Counted from the first letter of the stretch, positions 55,780-64,000 are shown. The stretch is DNA of 64,000 bases from JBGPQJ01 sp963829485 (GCA_963829485.1 CAWHIK010000010.1:372001-436000); one strand, 5' to 3'. The notes: generated by a model not told the origin, from the letters alone. Numbers and translations are program-made.

Positions 55780-57051
55780 TCAAGGTTGGATAATATCCAC
55801 ACCACCCATCCACGGACGCAGGACTTTGGGCACGACGATCGCTCCGTCAGCCTGCTGGTTGTTTTCCATGACGGCGATCAGCGTGCGGGGAAGTCCCAGC
55901 CCCGAGCCGTTGAGCGTGTGCACAAATCGCGGCTTGCCGCCATCTGCCGGGCGGTATTTAATGTTCGCGCGGCGTGCCTGGAAATCCCTCACATTTGAGA
56001 TGGAGGAAACCTCCAGCCATTCATTGCAGCCGGCTGCCCACACTTCGAGGTCGTAGGTCAGGGCTGCGCCAAATCCTATATCTCCGGTGCAAAGCTTTTT
56101 AACCCTGTAGGGAAGCTCAAGCTCTGCGCAGGTCTGTTCGCCATCCGCCAGCATCTTGAGATGCATGGCCTCGGAATCTTCAGGTTTGCAGTAGATGTAC
56201 ATTTCCACCTTGTCGAACTGGTGCCCGCGCTTGATTCCGCGCACATCGCGTCCGGCACTAACCTTTTCGCGTCGGAAGCATGGCGTATAGGCGGTATAAA
56301 GCCGGGGCAGGCTGGCTTCATCGAGAATTTCGTCCATGTGCAAACCGGTGAGCGGCACTTCCGCCGTAGGTACGAAATAATAATCTTCTTCATGGTCTTT
56401 GTAGAGATTGTCCGCGAATTTTGGGAGCTGTCCAGCGCCGAAAACAGTCGCGGTCTTAACCATGAAAGGCAGGTATTGTTCCGTATAACCCTGACGGGTG
56501 TGAAGATCCACCATCCAGGCGATGAGAGCGCGCTGCAATCGGGCTCCGGCTCCGCTGAGGACGTAGAAGCGCGACCCGGTCAACTTGGTCCCCCGTTCAA
56601 AATCCAGGATTCCCAACTCCGGACCCAGGTCCCAGTGAGGCTTGGGTGTGAAGTCATACTCAGGAATTTGCCCGACGGTCTTCAGGACAACATTCTCAGA
56701 GTCGTCTTTCCCAACGGGCGTACGCAGATCGGGAATATTCGGGAGTATAGCGGTCAAAGCGGATAGGTCGGTCTCGACCTGGGAGAGATCCTTGTCCAGA
56801 TTGGCAATTTTCTCGCCAACGATACGCATGGCTTCGATTTTTTCCTGCCGTGCAGCGGCATCCTTCATCTTGCTGATTTCCTTGGATACTGCGTTGCGTT
56901 CCGCCTTCAGCACCTCGACTTCAGCGAGGATGGACCGGCGCCTGGTATCCAGCTCCAGAATGGAATCGACCGGCGACGGGTCCATTTGGCGGTCCTGCAG
57001 CGCCTTGCGCACGATCTCAGGGGTCTCTCGGACGATGGTGATGTCTAACAT
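55780..57051 (-). CDS. serS: Seryl-tRNA synthetase
   Basis: Charges tRNA-Ser and tRNA-Sec. The 423-residue protein has the N-terminal coiled-coil arm (about 25-105) and a class II core with TPCFRREKVSAGRDVRGI (motif 2), FQARRANIKYRP and the motif 3 region LNGSGLGLPRTLIAVMEN. Normal length. It is controlled by the T-box leader directly upstream, and has a GAGGAGG ribosome site. Confidence 0.97.
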   Translation of the reverse strand: MLDITIVRETPEIVRKALQDRQMDPSPVDSILELDTRRRSILAEVEVLKAERNAVSKEISKMKDAAARQEKIEAMRIVGEKIANLDKDLSQVETDLSALTAILPNIPDLRTPVGKDDSENVVLKTVGQIPEYDFTPKPHWDLGPELGILDFERGTKLTGSRFYVLSGAGARLQRALIAWMVDLHTRQGYTEQYLPFMVKTATVFGAGQLPKFADNLYKDHEEDYYFVPTAEVPLTGLHMDEILDEASLPRLYTAYTPCFRREKVSAGRDVRGIKRGHQFDKVEMYIYCKPEDSEAMHLKMLADGEQTCAELELPYRVKKLCTGDIGFGAALTYDLEVWAAGCNEWLEVSSISNVRDFQARRANIKYRPADGGKPRFVHTLNGSGLGLPRTLIAVMENNQQADGAIVVPKVLRPWMGGVDIIQP

Positions 57052-57067
57052 GGTTGATCCTCCTCGT

Positions 57068-57349
57068 GAAAATAATTAACCGCCCCTCCTGTGCAGGACG
57101 AGGGGCGGCTCGTGGTACCACCTGCTTTTACTGGTTCCCTATTTACTCCGGCGGGAACAAGTCTCGGATCACGCTGTAACGGGCGGTCCCGTCCCTCTTA
57201 CGACTGCGCATTTTTTTCGCGTCCCTGCGAGGGCGACGTTTCCCAAGGGAAGCCGGAGTGGATTTCGCCGTATTGCCTGCCACCTCGCACCTGCCGGTGA
57301 CTCTCTGAAAGGAAAAACGGCTACTTTGTTCCGGGCACGTCAGATATAA
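57068..57349 (-). promoter_or_regulatory. T-box riboswitch leader of serS
   Basis: On the minus strand the conserved T-box AGGTGGTACCACG lies at 57123-57111. It is followed by a terminator with arms CCGCCCCT (57108-57101) and AGGGGCGG (57087-57080) and a T-rich tail. Upstream, Stem I has the AGAGAG-type element and GAAATCCAC, where TCC (57262-57260), followed by A, is a likely serine specifier codon. Uncharged tRNA-Ser should stabilise the antiterminator and switch serS on. Confidence 0.9.
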
Positions 57350-57355
57350 TTAGCA

Positions 57356-57383
57356 ATTATAGCCGGACGGGGATGGATGTCAA
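57356..57383 (-). promoter_or_regulatory. Consensus promoter of serS
   Basis: On the minus strand TTGACA (57383-57378), a 16-base spacer and TATAAT (57361-57356). Both hexamers are perfect. Confidence 0.85.
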
Positions 57384-57465
57384 GCAGTAAGCTGTAAGGC
57401 AATTGTAATTTTATACTGCGCGGGAACACTTCAGTTTTTTTCGTTAGGTTGCTATACTGGATAAT

Positions 57466-59088
57466 ATGAAAGGCGTCAAAGGGGTTAGCAAACACGCATT
57501 CATAATGATCGCCGGCGTCGTTGCCGGTTTGTTCATCTGGTTTCAGGTCGTTTCTATCCCAGCTGGTGTGGATGCGGCTGCGGCTTTTACCGGTCCTCAA
57601 TTTATTAGGGAAGTCATCTCGCAGAATGACCGGATAACTGAAGTCTCGTTTGAATCTCCTCTCCCGGCACAAATTAAACTGGACGTTGTAGAGGAAAATC
57701 CCTCTCGTATCAATGCCCTGACTGTCCTAACCCGCGAGCAGGAATTTCAGCTTGAGACCGCGTCGAAATATTACATCGCCCCGACACCCGAAGACAGTAT
57801 CCGAGTTGCCCGCAGTCTGAATTTTGTCAAAGACAATGGTGATCCGACTAATGTCTGCGGACCGCTATCGATTGCCATCCTCCGGGATGCAGGGCTGGTC
57901 GAACCATACATCAAACTACGTGATTTTTGGCTTCTAAATCCAGATAATAACCGCAAATTGCTGGAACAAACCTTTTCCGCCGATCGATTCTCACATATCA
58001 CTTTCTCGACAGCACTGGATGAAATGGATTGGAACTCATTCCCGCTACAACCGGGTGATTTCCTCTACTTGTATGCCGGTCAAAATGGGACATTCGAGCA
58101 CATGCTGGTGGTCACCCGTGTCGATGAAAGCGGCCGGGTTTATTCGGTAACCAATCATGCTACGCCGGATGGATTTATCATCGATGAGGTCATGCTTTAC
58201 GACCCCAACCAGCCGGGAACTGGGAAATTCCACGAGTGGTCTCTCCGAAAGAATAATAAACTGGGCACCACCGGCCTTGGCGGATTCGAACTCTGGCGGT
58301 TGACCCAGCCTATCCAGGTAAAAAGCCCTCAACAGGAAAGTCTCGCGCGCGAATTGGATTCCGTGATGTCAGGGTATGGCGGTGATTGGTATGTGGCAGT
58401 CAAGAATCTAAACGGCAAGTTAATTTACGACCGCCAGGCGACTGTTCCGGTGGATATCGGATCGATGATGAAGCTGCCGGTCGCCATGTTGTTCTTTAAA
58501 TCCCTCGAACTCCAAGGAATAACCCCTGACGAGTACGAAGATTATTTATCCACTGAGGGACCGGACCGAAGCTATGAGCAGCTGCTCCATGCCATGTTCG
58601 TGAATTCAGAAGGAGCTGCAATTCGTTCATTGCTGGAGGATATACGCTATTCAGGAATGGAAGTGAATTCACAGATAACGAGCTGGGGTTTGAAGAACAC
58701 CCAACTTGACTCTGGAAAATCATCCATCCAGGACTTGGTAACTTTATACGAGGGTCTCTACTTGGGGGGGATGATTGACCCTTCCGGAAGGGATTACCTT
58801 CTCGCACTAATGGATGAGGCTACCTCGGGAAAGGATTCCCGCATGGGTATCCTTCGGAAGACCAACCCGATGAGCCTGGAATCGTATCTCCGACGAGGCT
58901 CCACACAGGACACCGTCGTTGCCATCGGTGACAGCGCTCTCATTTCAGTGCCTGTAGTTGACGGAGAAGATTCCTATATCGTTGTGATGCTTGGCTTATA
59001 TGACGACGACATGCCGACCACGGACCTGGATCTGGTCGCCGCCGTCGAAGAGATGGCCCAGGTATTCTGGTCTTTCAGTAGAAAATAA
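57466..59088 (+). CDS. Secreted two-domain protein: papain-like domain plus beta-lactamase-fold serine hydrolase
   Basis: A 540-residue protein with an N-terminal signal anchor (about 9-30). Residues about 100-280 look like a cysteine-hydrolase (NlpC/CHAP-like) domain, with Cys131 in NVCGPLSIA and His212 in FEHMLVVTRVD. Residues about 290-540 have the class A beta-lactamase fold, with Ser333-x-x-Lys336 (GSMMK). The SDN and KTG motifs are not standard, so penicillinase activity is doubtful; cell-wall recycling or regulation is more likely. TATACT ends 7 bases before the ATG, without a ribosome site. Confidence 0.75.
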   Translation: MKGVKGVSKHAFIMIAGVVAGLFIWFQVVSIPAGVDAAAAFTGPQFIREVISQNDRITEVSFESPLPAQIKLDVVEENPSRINALTVLTREQEFQLETASKYYIAPTPEDSIRVARSLNFVKDNGDPTNVCGPLSIAILRDAGLVEPYIKLRDFWLLNPDNNRKLLEQTFSADRFSHITFSTALDEMDWNSFPLQPGDFLYLYAGQNGTFEHMLVVTRVDESGRVYSVTNHATPDGFIIDEVMLYDPNQPGTGKFHEWSLRKNNKLGTTGLGGFELWRLTQPIQVKSPQQESLARELDSVMSGYGGDWYVAVKNLNGKLIYDRQATVPVDIGSMMKLPVAMLFFKSLELQGITPDEYEDYLSTEGPDRSYEQLLHAMFVNSEGAAIRSLLEDIRYSGMEVNSQITSWGLKNTQLDSGKSSIQDLVTLYEGLYLGGMIDPSGRDYLLALMDEATSGKDSRMGILRKTNPMSLESYLRRGSTQDTVVAIGDSALISVPVVDGEDSYIVVMLGLYDDDMPTTDLDLVAAVEEMAQVFWSFSRK

Positions 59089-59101
59089 TCCAATTAAATA
59101 A

Positions 59102-59743
59102 TCAGATCTGATCCTTGCGGTCCGGTTCAATTTCCCCGGTAAATTCCTCAGCAGTGGCATGCCCTTTCTGGGAGATGCCCTCCCTTTTAAAGACCTTCCC
59201 GACAGTCATCAGTAAGATTCGAATATCCAGCCAGAAACTCCAGTTATCCACGTACCAGATATCCAGCCGGAATTTTTCCTGCCAGGTCAATGCGTTGCGC
59301 CCGTTGACCTGAGCCCAGCCCGTGATTCCAGGCAGGACATCGTGCCGACGCATTTGTTCGGGAGAGTAACGTCCGAGATAGTGCATGAGCAAAGGGCGCG
59401 GTCCAACCAGGCTCATCTCGCCACGGAGGACATTAATCGCATTGGGGAGATCGTCCAGGCTGAAAGAGCGCATGAATCGGCCCAGGCTGGTCATACGCTC
59501 AGAATCGGGGAGCAAGTTCCCAGCAGGGTCGCGTGCGTCCGTCATCGAGCGGAATTTGAAAATAACGAACGGCTTACCTCGATACCCCGGTCTTTGCTGC
59601 CTGTAGAAGATCGGACGCCCATGTTTCTGCCAAACCAAAAATGCCAGGATAAGAAGAAAAGGTGAAAGAATGATAAGACCGATAACAGTAACGGTCAGGT
59701 CAAAAAGCCTCTTTATGATGGGGATTCCAGAAGGAAATATCAT
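59102..59743 (-). CDS. Bacterial sugar transferase (undecaprenyl-phosphate glycosyl-1-phosphate transferase type)
   Basis: A 213-residue enzyme that links the first sugar of a surface polysaccharide to a lipid carrier. It has one N-terminal helix (about 10-35), KFRSM (about 66-70), the catalytic region SLDDLPNAINVLRGEMSLVGPRP and a late LPGITGWAQVNGRNALTW. The open frame runs on to 60427, but that part is antisense to the response regulator; ATG 59743 fits the family. It is divergent from the two-component genes. Confidence 0.88.
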   Translation of the reverse strand: MIFPSGIPIIKRLFDLTVTVIGLIILSPFLLILAFLVWQKHGRPIFYRQQRPGYRGKPFVIFKFRSMTDARDPAGNLLPDSERMTSLGRFMRSFSLDDLPNAINVLRGEMSLVGPRPLLMHYLGRYSPEQMRRHDVLPGITGWAQVNGRNALTWQEKFRLDIWYVDNWSFWLDIRILLMTVGKVFKREGISQKGHATAEEFTGEIEPDRKDQI

Positions 59744-59791
59744 CGGGAAAATTCTACCAGAGTTGAGTATAATTTGAGTGGGAGAGTGCCC

Positions 59792-60469
59792 ATGAATGAA
59801 CGGATTTTGATCATCGAAGACGACCAGGCTATTTTGAAACTGATCCAGCGTGGACTTTCTTATGAAGGTTACACCGTGGATACCGCCGGCGATGGACGTA
59901 CCGGACTGAATCTCGCACGAGACCATACACCTGACCTTGTGATCCTGGACTGGATGCTGCCCGGCATGGACGGCTTGGAGGTCTGTCATCGACTTCGGAT
60001 GGCAGGAAAGATGCCGGTCCTGATGCTGACCGCCAAGGATTCCATCCAAGATCGGGTGCAGGGTTTGGATGCCGGCGCTGACGATTACATGGTCAAGCCC
60101 TTCAACCTGGATGAACTGCTCGCCCGCGTCAGAGCGCTCCTGCGCCGCACCCAACCGGATCGTGTGCAGGTTCTGAAATTTGCCGACCTCACCCTCGATA
60201 CCGGTTCCCGTGAAGCCACCCGGGGCAGCCGGTTGATTCCCCTCACGGCCAAGGAATATGAGCTCCTCGAGCTCTTCCTGCGCCACCCGAGGCAGGTGCT
60301 TACTCGTGAAGTGATTTTTGACCGTGTCTGGGGTTATGATTTCGGAGGCGAAAGCAATGTCCTCGAAGTGTATATCCGTTACCTCCGTCAAAAACTTGAA
60401 GCAAGCGAGGAAGCCCGGTTGATCCATACCGTTCGCGGCGTGGGGTACGTCCTGCGCGAAATGCCTTGA
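59792..60469 (+). CDS. OmpR-family response regulator
   Basis: A 225-residue DNA-binding regulator. The receiver domain has Asp10-Asp11, phosphorylation site Asp53 (ILDWMLPGMDG), Thr in LMLTAKD and Lys103 region (MVKPFN); the C-terminal winged helix ends with YIRYLRQKLE and TVRGVGYVLRE. GGGAGAG precedes ATG 59792, and TATAAT at 59768-59773 may be its -10. The partner kinase follows 45 bases later, after a hairpin. Confidence 0.95.
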   Translation: MNERILIIEDDQAILKLIQRGLSYEGYTVDTAGDGRTGLNLARDHTPDLVILDWMLPGMDGLEVCHRLRMAGKMPVLMLTAKDSIQDRVQGLDAGADDYMVKPFNLDELLARVRALLRRTQPDRVQVLKFADLTLDTGSREATRGSRLIPLTAKEYELLELFLRHPRQVLTREVIFDRVWGYDFGGESNVLEVYIRYLRQKLEASEEARLIHTVRGVGYVLREMP

Positions 60470-60475
60470 TATAAA

Positions 60476-60500
60476 CGGGGCAGGTCACTGACCTGCCCCG
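60476..60500 (+). other. Intercistronic hairpin between response regulator and kinase
   Basis: GGGGCAGGTCA (60477-60487) pairs with TGACCTGCCCC (60489-60499) around a single base. Without a T-run it may slow polymerase or set the ratio of the two products. Confidence 0.65.
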
Positions 60501-60514
60501 AAAGTTATTCCGTT

Positions 60515-61885
60515 ATGTCTCTCAGAACCAGGCTGACATTACTCTATACCACACTCACGGGCGGCATCCTGATCATTTTTGGGGTGCTTGTCTATGTTCT
60601 GTTGGATATGCTGCTTGTTAACCAGGCGGATAACCACCTCAAGCAGACGGTGAGCGAGGTCCTGGAAATGTCCCAGATTAACCAGGTGGGCGATCTGGGA
60701 ATCCTGGAGCTGCCTTCACTCGAATTGACAACGGGGGTTTACATTCAGATCTGGAACCGGGAGGACCGGCTTACTGCAGCCTCTCCAGGCTTGAGTATGA
60801 TGAAGGAATCCCTCGATCCTTCCGGCATGAAATCCCCAAGGTCTTTTTACAATGATGTCTTTGTCAACGGAGTCCACCTGCGCGTCCTCAGCGTACCCTT
60901 CAGCACCAAGGAGGGATACACCCTCGGTGTGATCCAGGCTGCCACGCCACTGACGCTGGTGGATTCCATCCGCAAGCTGCTGTTTTACATCCTCGGAATA
61001 CTCACCATCCTCTCGATGATCGTGGCAGCCATTGCGTCCTGGATGAGCATCGGCCGTGCGCTGGCTCCCCTTAAAACAGCCACGGAGACTGCAGACCAGA
61101 TAATCCATGCCGATGATCTCTCCCGACGAATTCCATACACTGGACCATCCGATGAAATCGGTCTATTGATCGACGCCTTCAACAGCACCCTGGAACGGTT
61201 GGAAAACCTGTTTACCGCCCAGCAGCGATTCCTGGCAGATGTCAGCCACGAGCTCCGCACACCTTTGACTGTGATCAAGGGAAACGTGGATTTGATCCGC
61301 AAATTTGGACAGGATGACGAATCGCTTGATTCCATTAAAGATGAGATCGATCGCCTGAACAGGATGGTCGGTGACCTGCTCCTGCTCGCCAAGGCGGAAT
61401 CGGGTAAACTGCCGCTCAACCTTTCATCCGTTGAGATGGATACGTTGCTGTTGGAAGTCTTCAACGAAATGCGCGTTCTGGCGGGTAATAAGGTGGCTTT
61501 GAAACTGGTCGAGATCGACCAGGCTGTGGTCTCAGGCGACCGCGACCGGCTCAAGCAGGTGCTTATCAACCTGGTGTCCAATGCCATTCACTACACTCCC
61601 GCGGGCGGAGAAGTGTTCCTGTCACTCTCCAGGACGGAAGATACAGTCCAGATCACTGTCCGTGACACAGGACCGGGTATCCCAGCCAAGGACCTGCCGC
61701 ATATTTTCGACAGATTCTACCGAGGTGAAAAATCACGGACTCGATCCAAAAACACCGGATTCGGGCTTGGTCTGTCCATCGCGGATTGGATTGTGGATAT
61801 GCACCAGGGGAAAATTGATGTGGAATCAACCATGGGTGTAGGCACGACCTTCACCATCCGGTTGCCTTTAATGGAAATGGCTTAA
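60515..61885 (+). CDS. Sensor histidine kinase (HAMP-type)
   Basis: A 456-residue membrane kinase: helix 1 (about 13-35), an extracytoplasmic sensor (about 36-150), helix 2 (about 154-178), HAMP linker, DHp domain with His245 (ADVSHELRTPL) and HATPase with N, G1 and G2 boxes (NLVSNAIHYTPAGG; DTGPGIP; GFGLGLS). It pairs with the preceding response regulator. The signal is unknown; envelope stress is a common role for this architecture. Confidence 0.95.
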   Translation: MSLRTRLTLLYTTLTGGILIIFGVLVYVLLDMLLVNQADNHLKQTVSEVLEMSQINQVGDLGILELPSLELTTGVYIQIWNREDRLTAASPGLSMMKESLDPSGMKSPRSFYNDVFVNGVHLRVLSVPFSTKEGYTLGVIQAATPLTLVDSIRKLLFYILGILTILSMIVAAIASWMSIGRALAPLKTATETADQIIHADDLSRRIPYTGPSDEIGLLIDAFNSTLERLENLFTAQQRFLADVSHELRTPLTVIKGNVDLIRKFGQDDESLDSIKDEIDRLNRMVGDLLLLAKAESGKLPLNLSSVEMDTLLLEVFNEMRVLAGNKVALKLVEIDQAVVSGDRDRLKQVLINLVSNAIHYTPAGGEVFLSLSRTEDTVQITVRDTGPGIPAKDLPHIFDRFYRGEKSRTRSKNTGFGLGLSIADWIVDMHQGKIDVESTMGVGTTFTIRLPLMEMA

Positions 61886-61897
61886 CAGATTTCCAGT

Positions 61898-61936
61898 AAA
61901 AAAGAAGACGACGGCTCAACCGTCGTCTTCTTTTTG
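61898..61936. terminator. Bidirectional terminator
   Basis: AAAAAGAAGACGACGG (61899-61914) pairs with CCGTCGTCTTCTTTTT (61920-61935). It ends the kinase gene and overlaps the last codons of sbcD. Confidence 0.9.
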
Positions 61937-63162
61937 TTCTCCAGATATGATGTCTCCTGCGAGTTTTTGCAGAGTAACGATATCCACATTTTCCGTTTTT
62001 TCCACATGAGCTGCCCGCCAGTATTGCTCCAGAAGATCGAGCGGGGTCAGGCTGGCAAAGGTCCCATCGGCAGCCAGGCGGATGCGGGATTGAATTTGCG
62101 GGCGTTTTACCAAATGAAATTCAAACGCTTCAGCGGTGTGGTTCTTAATTCCGTATCGTCGATCAGTCTTTCAAAATCACGCGGATAATCCACGGTTAAA
62201 CGGACGATGGCATCCTTCATTCGCTCAGGCGGAGGCAATGTAGACTTGAGTCTCTCCGTAATATTCTCTGTGTTTTCCAGTTTGATAAATCGGTCAATGA
62301 ACGGACGCACATTATCCAATTTTCGCCAATCAACCGTTGTGTCTTTTCCACTTTCCAGTGTCGCAATTACAAAGAATTTATCATCCTGGGCTTCGCCAAA
62401 ATCGATGCGTTCAATCGAGCCTGGATAAATGACAGGCGGCTGGAAACCTTCATTGAGGTCCTGATGTTTATGGATATGCCCCAACGCGACATAATTGAAT
62501 CGAGGATTCTTGACCAGCGAGCCGGGAAGCACGAGATCCGCTCCGAGCATGACGGTCCGTTCTGCTCCGTAGCTGGCTCCCTGGACGGACGCATGCGCAG
62601 TCAGCACGAGGGGAATTGACTCATCAGCCGAAGCGATCAACTCATCGACGATCCCGCTTAATCGTTGTTCGAGCTCGGAAAAGACTTTCTCCGGTTCCAC
62701 GGCACTGGATTCCATGACGGCCATCAACCCTGAGCGAGAAACCCATGGCAGCCCAATTACCTGAACGGGGATTCCCAGCTGGGTGGCTCCGATGAACTGT
62801 GGCTTGGCGATGACATGAATGTTCGGTACCTGGAGCGTATCAAATTCCTGGATGGCGTGCGCCCGGCCTGTGGCAGGGGAGAGGTCGTGGTTTCCAACCA
62901 GCAGGATGGTCGGTATGCCTGCCTTCGAGAGGCGCATGATCCGGCGGCCCCATTCCCGCTGAAAAGTGGGGGCGGGATTCCGATCCTTGTAAGCGTCGCC
63001 GGCAAAGATCACCAAGTCCACTTTTTCGTCGATGGCTGTGTCAACGATGACATCCAGCGAGCGAAGGAAATCGAGCACGCGAAAAGGCAATCCGCTTTCG
63101 GGATCGTGGCGGCCATAATTTGCCATATCGATGTGGGCGTCGGCAAAGTGCAATACTCTCAC
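61916..63162 (-). CDS. sbcD: Exonuclease subunit SbcD/Mre11 (one frame break near its end)
   Basis: Metal-dependent nuclease partner of SbcC. The N-terminal phosphoesterase domain has FADAHID, FAGDAY, VGNHD and ALGHIHKH, all ligand motifs of the Mre11 family. The GTG at 63162 is chosen over the longer frame because AGGAGC precedes it and the protein then begins at VLHFADAH. Near 62140 a missing base (or two extra) moves the reading into the frame ending at 61916 (EFHLVKRPQIQSR), giving a full-length protein of about 415 residues. Confidence 0.88.
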
Positions 63163-63199
63163 GGCAGCTCCTGGAATGATTCTATCCGAAGTCGTGGAA

Positions 63200-64000
63200 T
63201 TATAAGGGCGATAAGGTGATGGGAGCCTGGGCTGGTACTCCTGACAGATCGTATGCCATGGCGCCGGTGATGCGGATGGGGACAATATCCCCGATGGGAG
63301 CCTTGCCTTCCACGAGGACCATTCCGTCGATCTCCGGTGCATCGCGATATGACCGTCCGACAGAGATGCCATCGCCATACCCTTCGATCAGAACATCGAA
63401 TGTCTTTCCGACATGGGACTGGTTGATCTGAAGGGAGATAGCCTGCTGTCGTTCCATTAATCGCTGGTAACGCTCCTCCTTCACTTCAGCCGGGACCGGG
63501 TCTCCGAGCGATTCACTGGATGTTCCCGGTTCAAACGAGAACTTGAAAGCCCCAACGCGGTCGAATCGGATCTCTTCGATGAAATCCATCAAAGATTGGA
63601 ATTCTTCATCTGTCTCGCCGGGATACCCCACGATGAACGTGGTGCGAATTGAGAGGTCCTTGATCCTTGACCGCATTTTTCCAAGCGTCTCATGAACCCA
63701 GCCAATGTTGGACGGTCGGCGCATGCGATAGAGCGTTTTTGGATGTGCATGCTGCAGGGGGATGTCGAGATAAGGTAGGACTGAATTTCGGGTAGCCATA
63801 ACATCGATTAGTCTGTCGTTTACAAATCCGGGATATGCATACATGACCCGTATCCAGTCCATGCCGGGGACTTCTTCAGTAAGTTTTTCAAGCAGGATGG
63901 CCAATCCATCCTTCATCCCAAGGTCATGCCCATAATCAGTCGTGTCCTGAGCGATGAGGATCAATTCCCGGACGCCATCGTCCTGAAGTTGTTTTGCCTC
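63200..64000 (-). CDS. rimO: Ribosomal protein uS12 methylthiotransferase RimO, 3' part
   Basis: A radical-SAM enzyme that methylthiolates an Asp of ribosomal protein S12. Only the last 266 residues are in the window; the start lies beyond 64000. It shows IAQDTTDYGHDLG, YLDIPLQHAHPKTLYRMRR, TTFIVGYPGETDEEF and AFKFSFEPGT, and a C-terminal TRAM domain (GKTFDVLIEGYGDG). This motif set separates RimO from MiaB. It is 37 bases upstream of sbcD. Confidence 0.95.
   Translation of the reverse strand, partial: EAKQLQDDGVRELILIAQDTTDYGHDLGMKDGLAILLEKLTEEVPGMDWIRVMYAYPGFVNDRLIDVMATRNSVLPYLDIPLQHAHPKTLYRMRRPSNIGWVHETLGKMRSRIKDLSIRTTFIVGYPGETDEEFQSLMDFIEEIRFDRVGAFKFSFEPGTSSESLGDPVPAEVKEERYQRLMERQQAISLQINQSHVGKTFDVLIEGYGDGISVGRSYRDAPEIDGMVLVEGKAPIGDIVPIRITGAMAYDLSGVPAQAPITLSPL

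Noticed and set aside
57068..57349. Small coding genes in the serS upstream gap
   Set aside because: The region is fully explained by the T-box leader; no open frame with a start signal is present.
59744..60427. N-terminal extension of the sugar transferase frame
   Set aside because: It is antisense to an intact OmpR-type response regulator; the family starts at about 59743.
1..64000. tRNA genes, rRNA genes, CRISPR arrays, phage or defence genes
   Set aside because: I looked for TPsiC-loop patterns, regularly spaced repeats and typical effector motifs on both strands and saw none I could support; a tRNA could still be missed by eye.

Overview
The window looks like chromosomal DNA of an anaerobic or facultative member of the Chloroflexota, most likely class Anaerolineae. 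This is inferred from gene content, not from a marker gene. The signs are: many secreted or lipid-anchored proteins with long Thr-Pro linkers, RNase Y next to RecX, Lon next to FolC, a T-box-controlled seryl-tRNA synthetase, MurJ, DUF3054 and DUF456 membrane proteins, an NrfHA nitrite reductase and clustered M42 aminopeptidases. Base composition is moderately GC-rich except for an AT-rich patch at about 28.8-30.5 kb. I saw no rRNA, tRNA, CRISPR array, transposase, integrase or phage gene.

Layout. 0-3.2 kb: two small membrane proteins and a MaeB-type malic enzyme on the minus strand. 3.3-10.3 kb: a plus-strand run of metabolic genes (SDR, M24 aminopeptidase, DinB-like protein, aminotransferase, 3-methyladenine glycosylase, esterase, MFS transporter, metallo-hydrolase). 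10.5-12.4 kb: a lipoprotein gene broken by several frameshifts. 12.5-19.0 kb: minus-strand rny, recX, a candidate structured RNA, lon and folC. 19.0-23.5 kb: DUF503, an atypical SDR, a CxxC protein, murJ and two membrane proteins. 23.5-28.8 kb: C39 peptidase, a PIG-L deacetylase, greA, lysS and DUF3054. 28.8-31.2 kb: an AT-rich membrane glycosyltransferase gene flanked by a second, truncated copy of the DUF3054 3' end, then a streptothricin-acetyltransferase-like GNAT. 31.3-37.5 kb: ECF sigma and anti-sigma, NUDIX, a lipoprotein, paired membrane proteins and a Memo-like protein. 37.6-48.2 kb: priA, an internally duplicated membrane protein, a phosphoribosyltransferase, a Crp-family regulator convergent with nrfHA, a WD40 lipoprotein and sbcC. 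48.2-55.7 kb: a Thr-Pro protein, three M42 peptidases with an S51 peptidase, and a beta-propeller lipoprotein. 55.7-64 kb: serS with its T-box, a two-domain beta-lactamase-fold protein, a sugar transferase, a two-component system, sbcD and the end of rimO.

Functional links. DNA repair and processing (tag, recX, priA, sbcC, sbcD) and protein or RNA turnover (lon, rny, M42/S51/M24/C39 peptidases) are well represented. NrfH and NrfA form a menaquinol-dependent ammonifying nitrite reductase. A Crp-like palindrome lies exactly where a class II activator would bind upstream of nrfH, and the nearby regulator has a Crp-like recognition helix.

Two cautions. At least 17 single-base frame breaks, 14 of them +1, interrupt otherwise well conserved genes (maeB, folC, lysS, nrfH, sbcD and several lipoproteins). 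I read most of them as residual sequencing or assembly indels, so I annotate these genes over their full span. I did not find a convincing new defence, mobile or biosynthetic system. The best candidates for something undescribed are the structured RNA between lon and recX, the DUF3054-flanked insertion, and the apparent widespread use of leaderless transcripts.
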